A stretch of 64,000 nt of DNA, from the NCBI RefSeq assembly GCF_000712975.1, contig NZ_JHQL01000005.1, positions 62,001 through 126,000 of the forward strand, written 5' to 3'. The notes beneath the pieces are model-generated. The model was not told where the DNA came from and ran no database searches. It saw only the letters and a program-made list of their open reading frames with translations. Position numbers and translations under genes: made by a program. The stretch comes from Vreelandella neptunia (GTDB lineage: Bacteria > Pseudomonadota > Gammaproteobacteria > Pseudomonadales > Halomonadaceae). Shown here piece by piece: positions 55,475 through 64,000 of the stretch. The first letter of the stretch is position 1; every line of letters begins with the position of its first letter.

Positions 55475-56137
55475 ATGCCGATGTTTCGTGTGTGGGCGGC
55501 TTCTGCGCTGGTGCTATTTACGCTGTCTACGCAAGCTCAGGCGCAGTCGTCTACTGACTGGACAATGTATGACGATGTGTTTGAAAACGGGGCACACCAT
55601 GCGGCGTGGTGGGATGCGGGGTGGACGGGGATTTATGCGACGAGCCTTGCCTTTGATGCTTACCAGTCGAGCGAGGCGAGTAGCCGCAATGACCGCTTTG
55701 ATGCGCGGGTGGGGGTGGTGAAGTCGGCTTTAGCCTTGGGTGGAATGCTCACGGATCGGCAGCCACATCAGGCGGCATTGATTGAGTACGAGCGTTTGAA
55801 AGCGCGTGGCGAGCTGAGCGGCGTGCAGGCGCTGGGGTTACAGCTTGCCCAGGCGGAGCGTGAACGCCGTGGGTTTGAGGCGCGCCTTAGTTCGCTGTTG
55901 GTGAATAGCGTGGCGGGCGCGGTCATTGCCGCCGATGGCCGTGAACGCGATGGCGCGGTGAACTTTGCCACCGGTATGCTGATCAATGAGCTGCAGATTT
56001 GGACGCAGCCCAACCAGGCCTCCAGTGCAATTAACCGCTTTCAGCCTGCTCGCCTCTCGGTTGGCCCTGTCACGCTGGATGGCGAATACGCATTATTGAT
56101 CTCCCCACAGCAAATTGGTGCTACGTGGCGCTATTAG
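55475..56137 (+). CDS. Exported hypothetical protein, 220 aa
   Basis: A 220-aa protein with a signal peptide (MPMFRVWAASALVLFTLSTQ, cleavage near AQAQ|SSTDW). The mature part has aromatic clusters (HHAAWWDAGWTGIYATSLAF) and a charged helical middle (QLAQAERERRGFEARLSSLL) followed by hydrophobic NSVAGAVIAADG. No known domain is recognised. A periplasmic or membrane-associated location is likely. Starts at 55475 and 55481 are both possible. It is divergent from cas3 and monocistronic. Confidence 0.7.
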   Translation: MPMFRVWAASALVLFTLSTQAQAQSSTDWTMYDDVFENGAHHAAWWDAGWTGIYATSLAFDAYQSSEASSRNDRFDARVGVVKSALALGGMLTDRQPHQAALIEYERLKARGELSGVQALGLQLAQAERERRGFEARLSSLLVNSVAGAVIAADGRERDGAVNFATGMLINELQIWTQPNQASSAINRFQPARLSVGPVTLDGEYALLISPQQIGATWRY

Positions 56138-56289
56138 CCGCGACGTGATCGCCGTATGCCATGGTGATAGTAAGAGACACGTTGATTCACGCACGGGGTA
56201 CTGCCAGTCGATTTAACATTGTCAGTGCAGCAGGATTGTCAGCACACCAGGAGCGCGTAAAATATTGGCCTCTTTTTTGGTTTCACCAA

Positions 56290-56310
56290 TTGTTATGTTA
56301 TAACTTATTT
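56290..56310. promoter_or_regulatory. Zur-box-like palindrome upstream of the znu genes
   Basis: TTGTTATGTTATAACTTAT contains the palindromic core GTTATAAC, matching the centre of gammaproteobacterial Zur boxes (TGTTATAxTATAACA), 23 bases before the first znu-operon start. Zinc repression of znuCBA is usual, so the position supports the call; the outer half-sites are imperfect. Confidence 0.5.
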
Positions 56311-56331
56311 ATTGGTTAGCGAGGACACTCA

Positions 56332-56481
56332 ATGAGTGAGCATATGCATCGCCATAACAAGGAAGGTCCTTGTCATTTTTCGTTGATGTCGTTATCTGCC
56401 GCGAAGCGGTTGGGTTTAGTGGCACTCCCGCTGCTGGGGTTGTGGGGTTTAGTGGTGTGGGCCAGCGGGTGGCCACTATGA
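56332..56481 (+). CDS. His-rich small membrane protein coupled to znuC, 49 aa
   Basis: A 49-aa frame, MSEHMHRHNKEGPCHFSLMS then a hydrophobic helix (LGLVALPLLGLWGLVVWASG), ending WPL. The ATG at 56332 follows GCGAGGACAC. Its stop overlaps the znuC ATG (ATGA), the hallmark of real translational coupling. The N-terminus holds four His and one Cys within 15 residues, suited to binding zinc. It is the first gene after the Zur-like palindrome. No family recognised; it may be a zinc sensor or ZnuB partner. Confidence 0.6.
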   Translation: MSEHMHRHNKEGPCHFSLMSLSAAKRLGLVALPLLGLWGLVVWASGWPL

Positions 56482-57212
56482 GTGAACGTTCACTTTCACG
56501 CTTGCAGTTGCATGATTTGCACCTTGCCCAGGGCGGACGCACGGTTCTTGAGCATGTTGATGGCGATATAAAGCCCGGTGCTATTACGGCGCTGATTGGC
56601 GCGAATGGGGCGGGTAAAAGTACGTTGATCCAGGCGATTATGGGTGAGCTACGTCCTATTAGTGGTGAAGTAGTCTGCACGATCGATAAAGCACGCCGTG
56701 CGTGGTTGCCCCAGCAGTTGGCGTTAGACCTGACTTTTCCGATGAGCGTTGAAGAGTTGGTAATGACCGGCAGCTGGCCAAGCCATGGGGCGTTAAAAGG
56801 CTACTGCGCAGCGCATTATCGCAAGGGCCGCGACATCATGGCGCGCTTGGGTATTTCGCATTTGGCTCACCGCCCTTTGGGTGAGCTTTCTGGTGGTCAG
56901 CGCCAGCGGGCACTGATTGGCCGTACGTTGATGCAGGAAGCGGAGCTTTTGTTACTGGATGAGCCGTTTGCCAATGTGGATAGCGATACGGTGGATATTT
57001 TAATTCGCAGCTTGCGTCAAATGGCCGATGAAGGCGTAACCATCATTGTTGTCCTGCACGATATGGATCACCTAAGCCGCCTAGCCGATGAAGTGTTGAT
57101 GTTAAGTGGTGGGCATGGGCGCTGGGTCGCGCCTAGCGCGCTTAACCACCAACATGCACCAGCACAGGTGGTGCCGTTTGCTTTGGGAGGTCGTCATGCT
57201 GGCACTGCTTGA
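56478..57212 (+). CDS. znuC: Zinc ABC transporter ATPase
   Basis: ATPase (244 aa) of the high-affinity zinc importer. Walker A is GANGAGKST, the signature [15 protein letters not shown], Walker B LLLLDEPFANVD, with the switch His in VVLHDMDHL. The ATG at 56478 gives MSERSLSRLQLHDLHLAQGG and overlaps the upstream small gene; the longer frame from 56370 reads through that gene. The C-terminal tail has His residues (NHQHAPAQ). It overlaps znuB by 17 bases. Confidence 0.92.
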   Translation: MSERSLSRLQLHDLHLAQGGRTVLEHVDGDIKPGAITALIGANGAGKSTLIQAIMGELRPISGEVVCTIDKARRAWLPQQLALDLTFPMSVEELVMTGSWPSHGALKGYCAAHYRKGRDIMARLGISHLAHRPLGELSGGQRQRALIGRTLMQEAELLLLDEPFANVDSDTVDILIRSLRQMADEGVTIIVVLHDMDHLSRLADEVLMLSGGHGRWVAPSALNHQHAPAQVVPFALGGRHAGTA

Positions 57213-58086
57213 TGCATGGTTTGTGGCACCTTTCGAGTATGGCTTTATGCGCCGTGCTGTCGTTGGTGGCTTAGCCCTTTCGCTTGCTGCCCCTCCGTTG
57301 GGCGTATTTTTGGTGCTACGGGGCATGAGCTTGATTGGCGATGCCATGGCGCACGCTATTTTGCCTGGTGTGGCACTGGGTTTTTTGCTCGCAGGGTTCT
57401 CTCTGCCGGTGATGAGCGTCGGCGGTGTTCTGTTCGGCGTGATGGTGGCCTTACTTGCTGGAGCTGTGTCGAAAATGGGCGGCCAGCGGGAAGATGCGGC
57501 GATGGCGAGCTTTTTTATTATTTCGCTAGCGGCCGGAGTATTACTTATTTCTATGGGTGGCAGCAGTGTGGATTTAACCCATGTGCTGTTCGGCTCAATT
57601 TTGGCGATTAACTCCACAGCGCTACTGCTCATTGCCTCTATCAGCACGTTGATTGTGATTATTCTGGCGATTATTTTCCGGGCGTTGGTCGTGGAGTGTT
57701 TAGACCCCCTGTTTTTACGCGGGCAAAGCCGCCGCAGTGGCTGGGTACATAGTGTTTTTTTAGGGCTATTGGTGCTGAATTTAACTGCGGGGTTCCAAAC
57801 ATTGGGCACGTTAATGGCGGTGGGCTTAATGATGCTGCCTGCTACAGCAGCACGGTTTTGGAGTAAACGACTGGAAGGCTTAATCGGCATTGCCGTGGTC
57901 TTAGCCATGATCGCTAGTACCGGTGGCTTGTTGATTTCGTTCCACCTTGATACCCCCTCTGGGCCAAGCATTATTTTGCTGGCGGGGTTGGGCTATCTAC
58001 TGTCGGCACTGTTCGGCCGCTATCACAGCTTAGCCGCGAAGCTGCGGCGTAAGACAACGCCGCTAGCGCTTGAACAGTCGTCATAA
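57196..58086 (+). CDS. znuB: Zinc ABC transporter permease
   Basis: Membrane subunit (296 aa) with eight or nine hydrophobic segments, family ABC-3. It begins MLALLDAWFVAPFEYGFMRR and has GMSLIGDAMAHAILPGVALG, the family's hallmark. The ATG at 57196 follows GGGAGG (57185-57190); the frame open from 57106 lies in znuC. It is followed after 27 bases by znuA. Confidence 0.92.
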   Translation: MLALLDAWFVAPFEYGFMRRAVVGGLALSLAAPPLGVFLVLRGMSLIGDAMAHAILPGVALGFLLAGFSLPVMSVGGVLFGVMVALLAGAVSKMGGQREDAAMASFFIISLAAGVLLISMGGSSVDLTHVLFGSILAINSTALLLIASISTLIVIILAIIFRALVVECLDPLFLRGQSRRSGWVHSVFLGLLVLNLTAGFQTLGTLMAVGLMMLPATAARFWSKRLEGLIGIAVVLAMIASTGGLLISFHLDTPSGPSIILLAGLGYLLSALFGRYHSLAAKLRRKTTPLALEQSS

Positions 58087-58113
58087 CTTTTTATCTTTTT
58101 GAAGGAGCGTTGT

Positions 58114-59217
<1,104 letters not shown>

Positions 59218-59236
59218 GATAAAATGTAAACATTTG

Positions 59237-59264
59237 AATACCGTCAAGCAGACGGTATTTTTTT
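59237..59264 (+). terminator. Terminator of the znu operon
   Basis: AATACCGTC-AAGCA-GACGGTATT is a 9-bp stem followed by TTTTT, 20 bases past the znuA stop. Confidence 0.88.
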
Positions 59265-59356
59265 GCGTTGCATTTTGCCCTGGGGATGGGGAGACTTGCA
59301 CTACTGCTGCGAATTTTCACCTCTGCAAATTTTCACCCCTGTAAAGAGCCAACACC

Positions 59357-60052
59357 ATGCGACTGAACGCCGATTTTAGCCACTTTGCCTGTGTCACACC
59401 GGATCAGTATCGTTGGGTGGACTCCCCCAGTGCTGGTGTAGAGCGCATGATGCTGGACCGCATTGGCGACGAAGTCGCCAGAGCTACTAGCCTGGTGCGC
59501 TACGCGCCGAACAGCCAGTTCAGCCGTCATACTCACGGCGGTGGTGAAGAAATTTTGGTGCTGGAAGGTGTCTTTGCCGATGAGCATGGCCGCTATCCGG
59601 CAGGCAGCTACTTACGCAACCCGATTGGCACTGGTCATACCCCGCAAATAGGCGAAGAAGGCGCACTTATTCTGGTTAAGCTACACCAGTTTGATGAAGA
59701 TGACCTTCTTCAGCTGGCCGTGCCTGCCCATCGCCTTCCCTGGCAACCCGACCGGCGGCCTGGCATTACTTATAAAATGCTACACACCTATAGCTCAGAA
59801 CAGTACGGTCCTGAACGAGTCAGCCTAGAACGCTGGGAGGCCGATACAACGGTGTCTTATCCAACGCTTAGCGGCGGTTTAGAGCTATTTGTGTTGGAAG
59901 GTGCTGTTCTTAGTGATGGGCAGGAGTACGCAACTGGCAGTTGGTGTCGCTTCCCGGTGGGTGCGGCACCTCAGTTGCAAGCAGGTAGCGAAGGCGTGCA
60001 GCTTTATTTAAAGCGCGGCCATTTAGCCGCCGCTAATTTACTAAGCCAATAA
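59357..60052 (+). CDS. ChrR-like double cupin protein
   Basis: A 231-aa protein with two cupin modules. The first is marked by FSRHTHGGGEEILVLEGVF and YPAGSYLRNPIGTGHTP (His/Glu metal site, about residues 55-95). The second, from about residue 140, is less conserved (GGLELFVLEGAVLSDGQEY). This is the cupin of ChrR-type anti-sigma factors, but the N-terminal zinc anti-sigma domain is missing, so it is not an obvious sigma-factor partner. It may bind a metal or act as an oxygen or thiol-linked enzyme. Its end overlaps the convergent DUF6164 gene by 20 bases. Confidence 0.8.
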   Translation: MRLNADFSHFACVTPDQYRWVDSPSAGVERMMLDRIGDEVARATSLVRYAPNSQFSRHTHGGGEEILVLEGVFADEHGRYPAGSYLRNPIGTGHTPQIGEEGALILVKLHQFDEDDLLQLAVPAHRLPWQPDRRPGITYKMLHTYSSEQYGPERVSLERWEADTTVSYPTLSGGLELFVLEGAVLSDGQEYATGSWCRFPVGAAPQLQAGSEGVQLYLKRGHLAAANLLSQ

Positions 60053-60398
60053 ACGGTAGCAGCGTCAATAACGCAATCAGTATCACGGCAACCATCACCA
60101 ATAAGACTTGCACGGGGTGGGCGAGAAAGCGCCGCCATAACGTAGGGGCATTGCCACTAGCAACGGCTTCTTCATGGGCGCGCCGTGCGTTGGCTTGGCG
60201 GTTTTCCTGATACGCTGCCAACGCTGCTTCGGCAGCCTCGCGTTGTGCGGTGTTACGCAGCCAAATGGCATCGACACCCAGGCGAAAAAACCCCGCCTGG
60301 GTTTCATACACATCAAAGCCCTGCTCATCTAGCAGCTGGCGTACTTCCATCGCCTCTTCATCTGTCACGTGGCGCAACCGAAACAGCAAGTGGGCCAT
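60033..60398 (-). CDS. DUF6164 family protein
   Basis: A 121-aa protein. The first 60 residues are a small soluble domain (MAHLLFRLRHVTDEEAMEVR then LLDEQGFDVYETQAGFFRLG). After a charged linker there is one C-terminal membrane helix (VQVLLVMVAVILIALLTLL). This matches DUF6164 proteins of gammaproteobacteria, which have no known function. It follows gloA by one base on the same strand, so the two form a unit. Confidence 0.75.
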   Translation of the reverse strand: MAHLLFRLRHVTDEEAMEVRQLLDEQGFDVYETQAGFFRLGVDAIWLRNTAQREAAEAALAAYQENRQANARRAHEEAVASGNAPTLWRRFLAHPVQVLLVMVAVILIALLTLLPFIGLVN

Positions 60399-60399
60399 G

Positions 60400-60933
60400 T
60401 TAGTCGCCCTTATCAGCCATACGGTCTGCCTGAATCACCTCGATCCAGTAGCCGTCTGCATCTTTGACAAAAATAACGTCTTTCATCTTGCCCTGATCCG
60501 CGCGCTTAACGAACGTCACCTGATGCTCGTCGAACCATGCTTGAGCGGCTTCTAGGTCAGGCACGCTAAAACAAATATGACCAAACCCTTGGGGCTCTGC
60601 GTTACCGTCGTGATAGGCAAAATCTTGCTGATCCTCGGTGCTCCAGTTATGCGTTAACTCTAACAAGCCTTTCTGACTGAAGGTCCAGGCAGTACGGGCT
60701 TGAAGGTCTTCCGGTACATTATCGCTGTCATCCATATTGGCTAGAAAGTAGAGCGAAAACTGCATCTCTTCAAAATCCAATCGACGTAGCACCTGCATGC
60801 CAAAGACCGTGGAGTAAAACGCTAGCGCGCGTTCGGGATCTTTTACCCGCAGCATCGTATGATTTAAGCGAAACCCTTGGGTTTGCGGCGCCGCGGATGC
60901 GACACCGGGATGTTGTTCGCCTTGAAACGACAT
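60400..60933 (-). CDS. gloA: Lactoylglutathione lyase (glyoxalase I)
   Basis: Converts the methylglyoxal-glutathione adduct to lactoylglutathione. The 177-aa protein is the longer, zinc-type form. Signature segments are LNHTMLRVKDPERALAFYST, QFSLYFLANM and ELTHNWSTEDQ, with GFGHICFSVPDLEAA and KDADGYWIEVIQ holding the metal-binding His and Glu. It is the first gene of a two-gene unit with the DUF6164 gene. Confidence 0.93.
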   Translation of the reverse strand: MSFQGEQHPGVASAAPQTQGFRLNHTMLRVKDPERALAFYSTVFGMQVLRRLDFEEMQFSLYFLANMDDSDNVPEDLQARTAWTFSQKGLLELTHNWSTEDQQDFAYHDGNAEPQGFGHICFSVPDLEAAQAWFDEHQVTFVKRADQGKMKDVIFVKDADGYWIEVIQADRMADKGD

Positions 60934-61177
60934 AACCTCTCCTATTTCATATTCATAAAATACGTTGACGAACCCTACAACTTGTACAAAACTTTGACCA
61001 CTTTCAATATTTTGTAAGCTTTTAAGTACAAACGTTTTTAAGTACGTAAGCTTTTACGTACGTAGTCTATCAGCACCTGATGCACTACCTTACCTCATCA
61101 TGCTGTTTCACTATTTAAAAGGTGGGCATCGTTTAGCTAGCCCTTAGCTTAGCCCGCCCTATGCCAGAGGAGCCACT

Positions 61178-61552
61178 ATGTCTCGTGATCGCAATGTGCT
61201 AGGTGAACCATTAACTCCCTGCTGCCATGACCCTAAAACTGGTTTTTACCGTGATGGCTTTTGTCGCACAGGGCCCGATGATGTCGGTACGCACTCAGTA
61301 TGCGCGATGGTAACCGAAGAATTTTTAACGTTTTCAAGAGCTCAAGGCAACGACCTAGTGACTCCACGCCCAGAATATGGGTTTCCAGGCCTGCAGCCCG
61401 GCGACCGCTGGTGTGTCTGTGCTAACCGTTGGCAGGAAGCTGCACAAGTTGGCTTGGCTCCACCAGTGTTATTGTCTGGCACTCATGAGAAAACATTAGA
61501 GATTATTCCATTCATCAAGCTGCAGCAGCATGCACTGGATGCTGTTCATTAA
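61178..61552 (+). CDS. DUF2237 family protein
   Basis: A 124-aa protein beginning MSRDRNVLGEPLTPCCHDPK. The DUF2237 pattern is plain: NVLGxPLxxCxxxPxTGFYRDGxCxTGxxDxGxHxVCAxxTxEFLxFSxxxGNDLxTPxPxxxFPGLxPGDxWCxCxxRW. The conserved Cys and His residues suggest metal or cofactor binding. Function unknown. Start at 61178 follows GAGGAG. Monocistronic. Confidence 0.92.
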   Translation: MSRDRNVLGEPLTPCCHDPKTGFYRDGFCRTGPDDVGTHSVCAMVTEEFLTFSRAQGNDLVTPRPEYGFPGLQPGDRWCVCANRWQEAAQVGLAPPVLLSGTHEKTLEIIPFIKLQQHALDAVH

Positions 61553-61706
61553 GTGCTTTCGCTTCGAATCCTGGAATTTCTATGCAAACCTTCTACACTC
61601 TAGTGTGTATTTTTACAAAACTTAATTACCTTTACTAACTTCGCTTGTAGCATTCCTCTAGAGAACACTGTGATGCCTTACTAACGGTATCCACTTGGAG
61701 TTTGTC

Positions 61707-62051
61707 ATGACTGCGATTGATATGACCCTCGGCGACCATCTAACACTCAAGCAGTTGGCCCGCGCTATACAGAATGGCTTTTCGCCTATTGTGGAAGTCG
61801 AATCCATGGATGGCATCTATAAAGTTCGCTTCCATCACGCTAACGGTGTCTCTGATTTAACCAATGCCCAAGGCCATGTCAGTACCTTTTTGGGCACTGG
61901 TGAAATTCGCGATACTCTAGGCCAATTAGGCCTTACTCATGGCGTGCTTACCTTTGCAGACCAGTGTGGCGATGAAATGATTGGTGTCGAAGGAAAAGCG
62001 ATAACTCCCGATGAAATGTTAACTTACGGTACACGTATCGCATTTCGCTAA
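61707..62051 (+). CDS. DUF6482-like hypothetical protein
   Basis: A 114-aa protein starting MTAIDMTLGDHLTLKQLARA. The ATG at 61707 has TTGGAG at 61695-61700. The middle VEVESMDGIYKVRFHHANG then VSDLTNAQGHVSTFLGTGEI resembles the DUF6482 family of gammaproteobacteria, where a 'GIYLL-V' strand precedes a similar segment. Function unknown. It lies upstream of the TPP riboswitch but is not part of the thiamine unit. Confidence 0.6.
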   Translation: MTAIDMTLGDHLTLKQLARAIQNGFSPIVEVESMDGIYKVRFHHANGVSDLTNAQGHVSTFLGTGEIRDTLGQLGLTHGVLTFADQCGDEMIGVEGKAITPDEMLTYGTRIAFR

Positions 62052-62174
62052 TCGCGCTTCGCTAATAGCTAACTGTTCGCTAATAGCTAACTGGTAGTCT
62101 GTTAATAGCTAAGACAGTTAGTAGCGCGAAAGCCCTCAGGCTTTACAGATTGATCTAAGCCAAGGATAGTACTA

Positions 62175-62257
62175 CCACGACAGGGGCGCCCATGACTAAT
62201 GGGCTGAGAAGCACCCTTTGAACCTGAACCGGATAACGCCGGCGTAGGGAGTCGTGG
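62175..62257 (+). ncRNA. TPP riboswitch (THI element)
   Basis: A complete thiamine pyrophosphate aptamer. P1 is CCACGAC (62175-62181) with GTCGTGG (62251-62257). The conserved core reads GGGGCGCCC, CTGAGAAGCACCCTTTGAAC, then CTGAACCGGATAACGCCGG and CGTAGGGA. It controls thiM-thiE, which start 37 bases downstream. The expression platform appears to act on translation (see the hairpin at 62271-62288). Confidence 0.96.
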
Positions 62258-62270
62258 TGCGGCTGCACCA

Positions 62271-62288
62271 CCTCCCCCTGCCGGGAGG
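62271..62288 (+). promoter_or_regulatory. Shine-Dalgarno-sequestering hairpin of thiM
   Basis: CCTCCC (62271-62276) pairs with GGGAGG (62283-62288), the thiM ribosome site 6 bases before the ATG. A second stem, GTGGTGC (62254-62260) with GCACCAC (62265-62271), uses the 3' strand of P1 and one base of the sequestering stem. The two folds can therefore compete according to TPP binding. Confidence 0.65.
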
Positions 62289-62293
62289 ATATT

Positions 62294-63103
62294 ATGCTTT
62301 CACGCCCACTCGGCGATTACCTCATCGATCTGCGCGCTGCGACACCACTGGTACATTGCATTACCAACTACGTGGCGATGAACAGCACCGCTAATTTGCT
62401 ATTAGCGACAGGCGCATCCCCTGCCATGCTACATGCGCAAGAAGAGGTGGCTGAATTCACCGCTATTTCTGGCGCGCTATCGATCAATATTGGCACCCTC
62501 TCTTCCCCTTGGGCTGACGCCATGGTTATCGCTGCGCGCACCGCCCAGCAAAACAATATTCCATGGGTGCTCGATCCTGTTGCGGTTGGTGCCACCACCT
62601 TTCGCCAGCGTTTGTGCAAGACGCTGCTGACTTATCAACCCAGCGTTATTCGCGGCAACGCCTCGGAAATCCAAGCGCTTAACGGTTTGGCTAGCCTGGG
62701 GCGAGGCGTTGATGCCACCACCAGTTCTCAAGAAGCCACGACCGCAGCCATTGCGCTAGCACAACAACATCGTTGCGTCGTCGCGGTTACCGGTGAGACA
62801 GATGTCATCACTGACGGCACCCATCATTATCGGCTTAAAGGTGGTCACCCGTTAATGCCCCGCGTGACTACCTTAGGCTGTGGACTGAGTGCGCTGGTGG
62901 CAAGCTTTGTGGCCGCCAATCACGAGCAGCCGTTGGAGGCCAGCTTGGCCGCCTTAGCATGTTTTAGCATAGCGGGCAGTCGCGCAGGTAAGCAGGCTCA
63001 AGGCCCTGGTAGTTTCCAGGTGGCGCTGTTGGATACGCTCTATCAGTTAACGCCCGACGATCTCTCAACTTTTGCTCAATTGGAGGCAGTGCATGCCGTT
63101 TGA
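62294..63103 (+). CDS. thiM: Hydroxyethylthiazole kinase
   Basis: Phosphorylates the thiazole moiety in thiamine salvage. It is 269 aa, ribokinase-like fold. Segments are LVHCITNYVAMNSTANLLLA near the N-terminus, WVLDPVAVGATTFR, IRGNASEIQAL, VAVTGETDVITDG and the late LGCGLSALVASF with the catalytic Cys/Gly anion hole. It is the first gene after the TPP riboswitch and overlaps thiE by 11 bases. Confidence 0.95.
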   Translation: MLSRPLGDYLIDLRAATPLVHCITNYVAMNSTANLLLATGASPAMLHAQEEVAEFTAISGALSINIGTLSSPWADAMVIAARTAQQNNIPWVLDPVAVGATTFRQRLCKTLLTYQPSVIRGNASEIQALNGLASLGRGVDATTSSQEATTAAIALAQQHRCVVAVTGETDVITDGTHHYRLKGGHPLMPRVTTLGCGLSALVASFVAANHEQPLEASLAALACFSIAGSRAGKQAQGPGSFQVALLDTLYQLTPDDLSTFAQLEAVHAV

Positions 63104-63713
63104 TCTTTCGCTCTATCTCATTACTGATGCTGAGCTATGCGCCGAATTTGGCCTTGAAAAGACGGTCGAAGCGGCTATACAAGGCGGCATTACCATGGTG
63201 CAGCTTCGCGATAAATACGCGAGTGACGAGCAAATGATCGCCCAGGCCAAACGCCTCAAAGCGATGTTATCAGGTAGTGGCGTTCCACTGATTATTAACG
63301 ATCGTCTGAACGTGGCGTTAGCCAGCCAAGCTGATGGCTTACATGTCGGGCAAAGCGACACGGCTGTTCAAGAAGCGCGAAACACTCTCGGCCAGCACGC
63401 CATTATTGGGCTTTCGATTAACACCCCTGCCCAACTTCAGGAAGCTCCCGTCGAACTGCTCAATTACGTCGGTTTAGGGCCCGTCTTTGCAACTGGCAGC
63501 AAACAAGATCATGCCCAACCAATTGGCTTTGATGGGCTGGCATGGCTTGCTAATGCTTGCCAACTCCCCAGTGTCGCGATTGGTGGACTAAAAGCTGAAC
63601 ACATGGCTCAAGTGAAAGCCGCTGGGGCAAACGGTATTGCGGTTATTTCTGCTATTTGTGGTCAGCCAGACCCACGCTTAGCCGCGCAGGCCTTTTTCCA
63701 CGACCGCTTGTAA
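63093..63713 (+). CDS. thiE: Thiamine-phosphate synthase
   Basis: Joins the thiazole and pyrimidine phosphates to make thiamine phosphate. The 206-aa TIM barrel shows LSLYLITDAELC, GGITMVQLRDK, PLIINDRLNVALASQADGLH, VGQSD and YVGLGPVFATGSKQDH. The ATG at 63093, with TTGGAGG at 63080-63086, is chosen over 63072. Co-transcribed with thiM under TPP control. No thiD in the window. Confidence 0.95.
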   Translation: MPFDLSLYLITDAELCAEFGLEKTVEAAIQGGITMVQLRDKYASDEQMIAQAKRLKAMLSGSGVPLIINDRLNVALASQADGLHVGQSDTAVQEARNTLGQHAIIGLSINTPAQLQEAPVELLNYVGLGPVFATGSKQDHAQPIGFDGLAWLANACQLPSVAIGGLKAEHMAQVKAAGANGIAVISAICGQPDPRLAAQAFFHDRL

Positions 63714-63785
63714 CCATCTTCCTAACGACGCTCTTAACGGGTCTCTTAAGACCACGCAACAACTGTGCGTGATTTTAAGGATAAT

Positions 63786-64000
63786 TTAAGCAGCAGGTAC
63801 GCCGAGTTGAACCGCGGCAATAGATCCTGCTGGCTTGAGGTCGCGCATCAAAAGCGCAAACTCTAGCTGTTCAGGAGGGATGCTGACGCCTGGCACTGGG
63901 ATACGTACCCGGTGCCCAGAGCCAGGAGCGGCCTTTTGGGCTTCGCCGCGGGTATTCTCAATATGGTCAAGCACAAAACGGTGGTTTCCACTTGGCAGCA
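63786..64000 (-). CDS. U32-type protein, TrhP/YegQ-like (C-terminal fragment, cut by the right edge)
   Basis: The minus-strand frame is open from the right edge to the TAA at 63786-63788. It reads LPSGNHRFVLDHIENTRGEA, then APGSGHRVRIPVPG, then LEFALLMRDL. This matches the C-terminal domain of YegQ/TrhP-type U32 proteins (PxGNxxFxLExIxxxxGE, then APGxGHxVxIPxP, then YALLMR), which help form 5-hydroxyuridine in tRNA. About 71 codons are visible; the start lies outside the window, and the GTG at 63974 is internal. Confidence 0.75.
   Translation of the reverse strand, partial: LPSGNHRFVLDHIENTRGEAQKAAPGSGHRVRIPVPGVSIPPEQLEFALLMRDLKPAGSIAAVQLGVPAA

Noticed and set aside
57102-57971. Minus-strand frame of 289 codons opposite znuB
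   Set aside because: Low-complexity Ser/Pro/Lys composition from the complement of membrane-protein codons; znuB is unmistakable.

Overview
The window looks like the chromosome of a moderately halophilic gammaproteobacterium, most likely Halomonadaceae (Halomonas or a close relative). This is an inference from gene content: a glnA / DUF4124 / ntrB / ntrC block, a Ugp glycerol-3-phosphate importer, a general porin ending in Phe, DUF6435, DUF6164, DUF2237 and DUF6482 family proteins, and a type I-E CRISPR system. No rRNA, tRNA, insertion sequence or integrase was seen.

Layout. 1-8129: a LysR regulator (cut by the left edge) faces a catabolic operon of class III aminotransferase, two-subunit CoA-transferase, M20 deacylase, thiolase, NhaC-family antiporter and a universal stress protein. 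Together these could take an (N-acylated) beta-amino acid to acetyl-CoA. 8432-11508: a small accessory island with a PAAR spike protein, a toxin-44-type effector, two paralogous membrane proteins (candidate immunity proteins) and a Coq4-like protein. 11655-14692: housekeeping genes (VanZ-like, GIY-YIG, YchJ, argE). 14894-19131: ugpBAEC. 19363-26120: SDR, porin, a GT4 glycosyltransferase with a PAP2 phosphatase, small membrane proteins and lipoproteins, and ChaN. 26170-30885: nitrogen control (ntrC, ntrB, DUF4124, glnA). 31358-36178: surface or signalling genes (GT2-like, acyltransferase, esterase, PAS-GGDEF) and a small protein.

36625-55314 is a complete type I-E CRISPR-Cas locus, all read on the minus strand: cas3, cas8e, cse2, cas7, cas5, cas6e, cas1, cas2, an AT-rich leader, then an array of 150 full repeats plus one degenerate terminal repeat (150 spacers). 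A DUF29 gene on the plus strand splits cas3 from cas8e. Several spacer pairs are homologous and differ mainly at every third base, so the array has sampled the same coding sequences from diverged invaders more than once.

55475-64000: a secreted hypothetical protein; the zinc importer znuCBA, preceded by a translationally coupled His-rich small protein and a Zur-like palindrome; cupin, DUF6164, glyoxalase I, DUF2237 and DUF6482 genes; a TPP riboswitch with thiM-thiE; and the C-terminal end of a U32-type protein (TrhP/YegQ-like) cut by the right edge.

Limits: all calls come from reading the sequence and recalling families. No database search, folding program or promoter model was run. Interval counts in the CRISPR array were made by hand, repeat by repeat.
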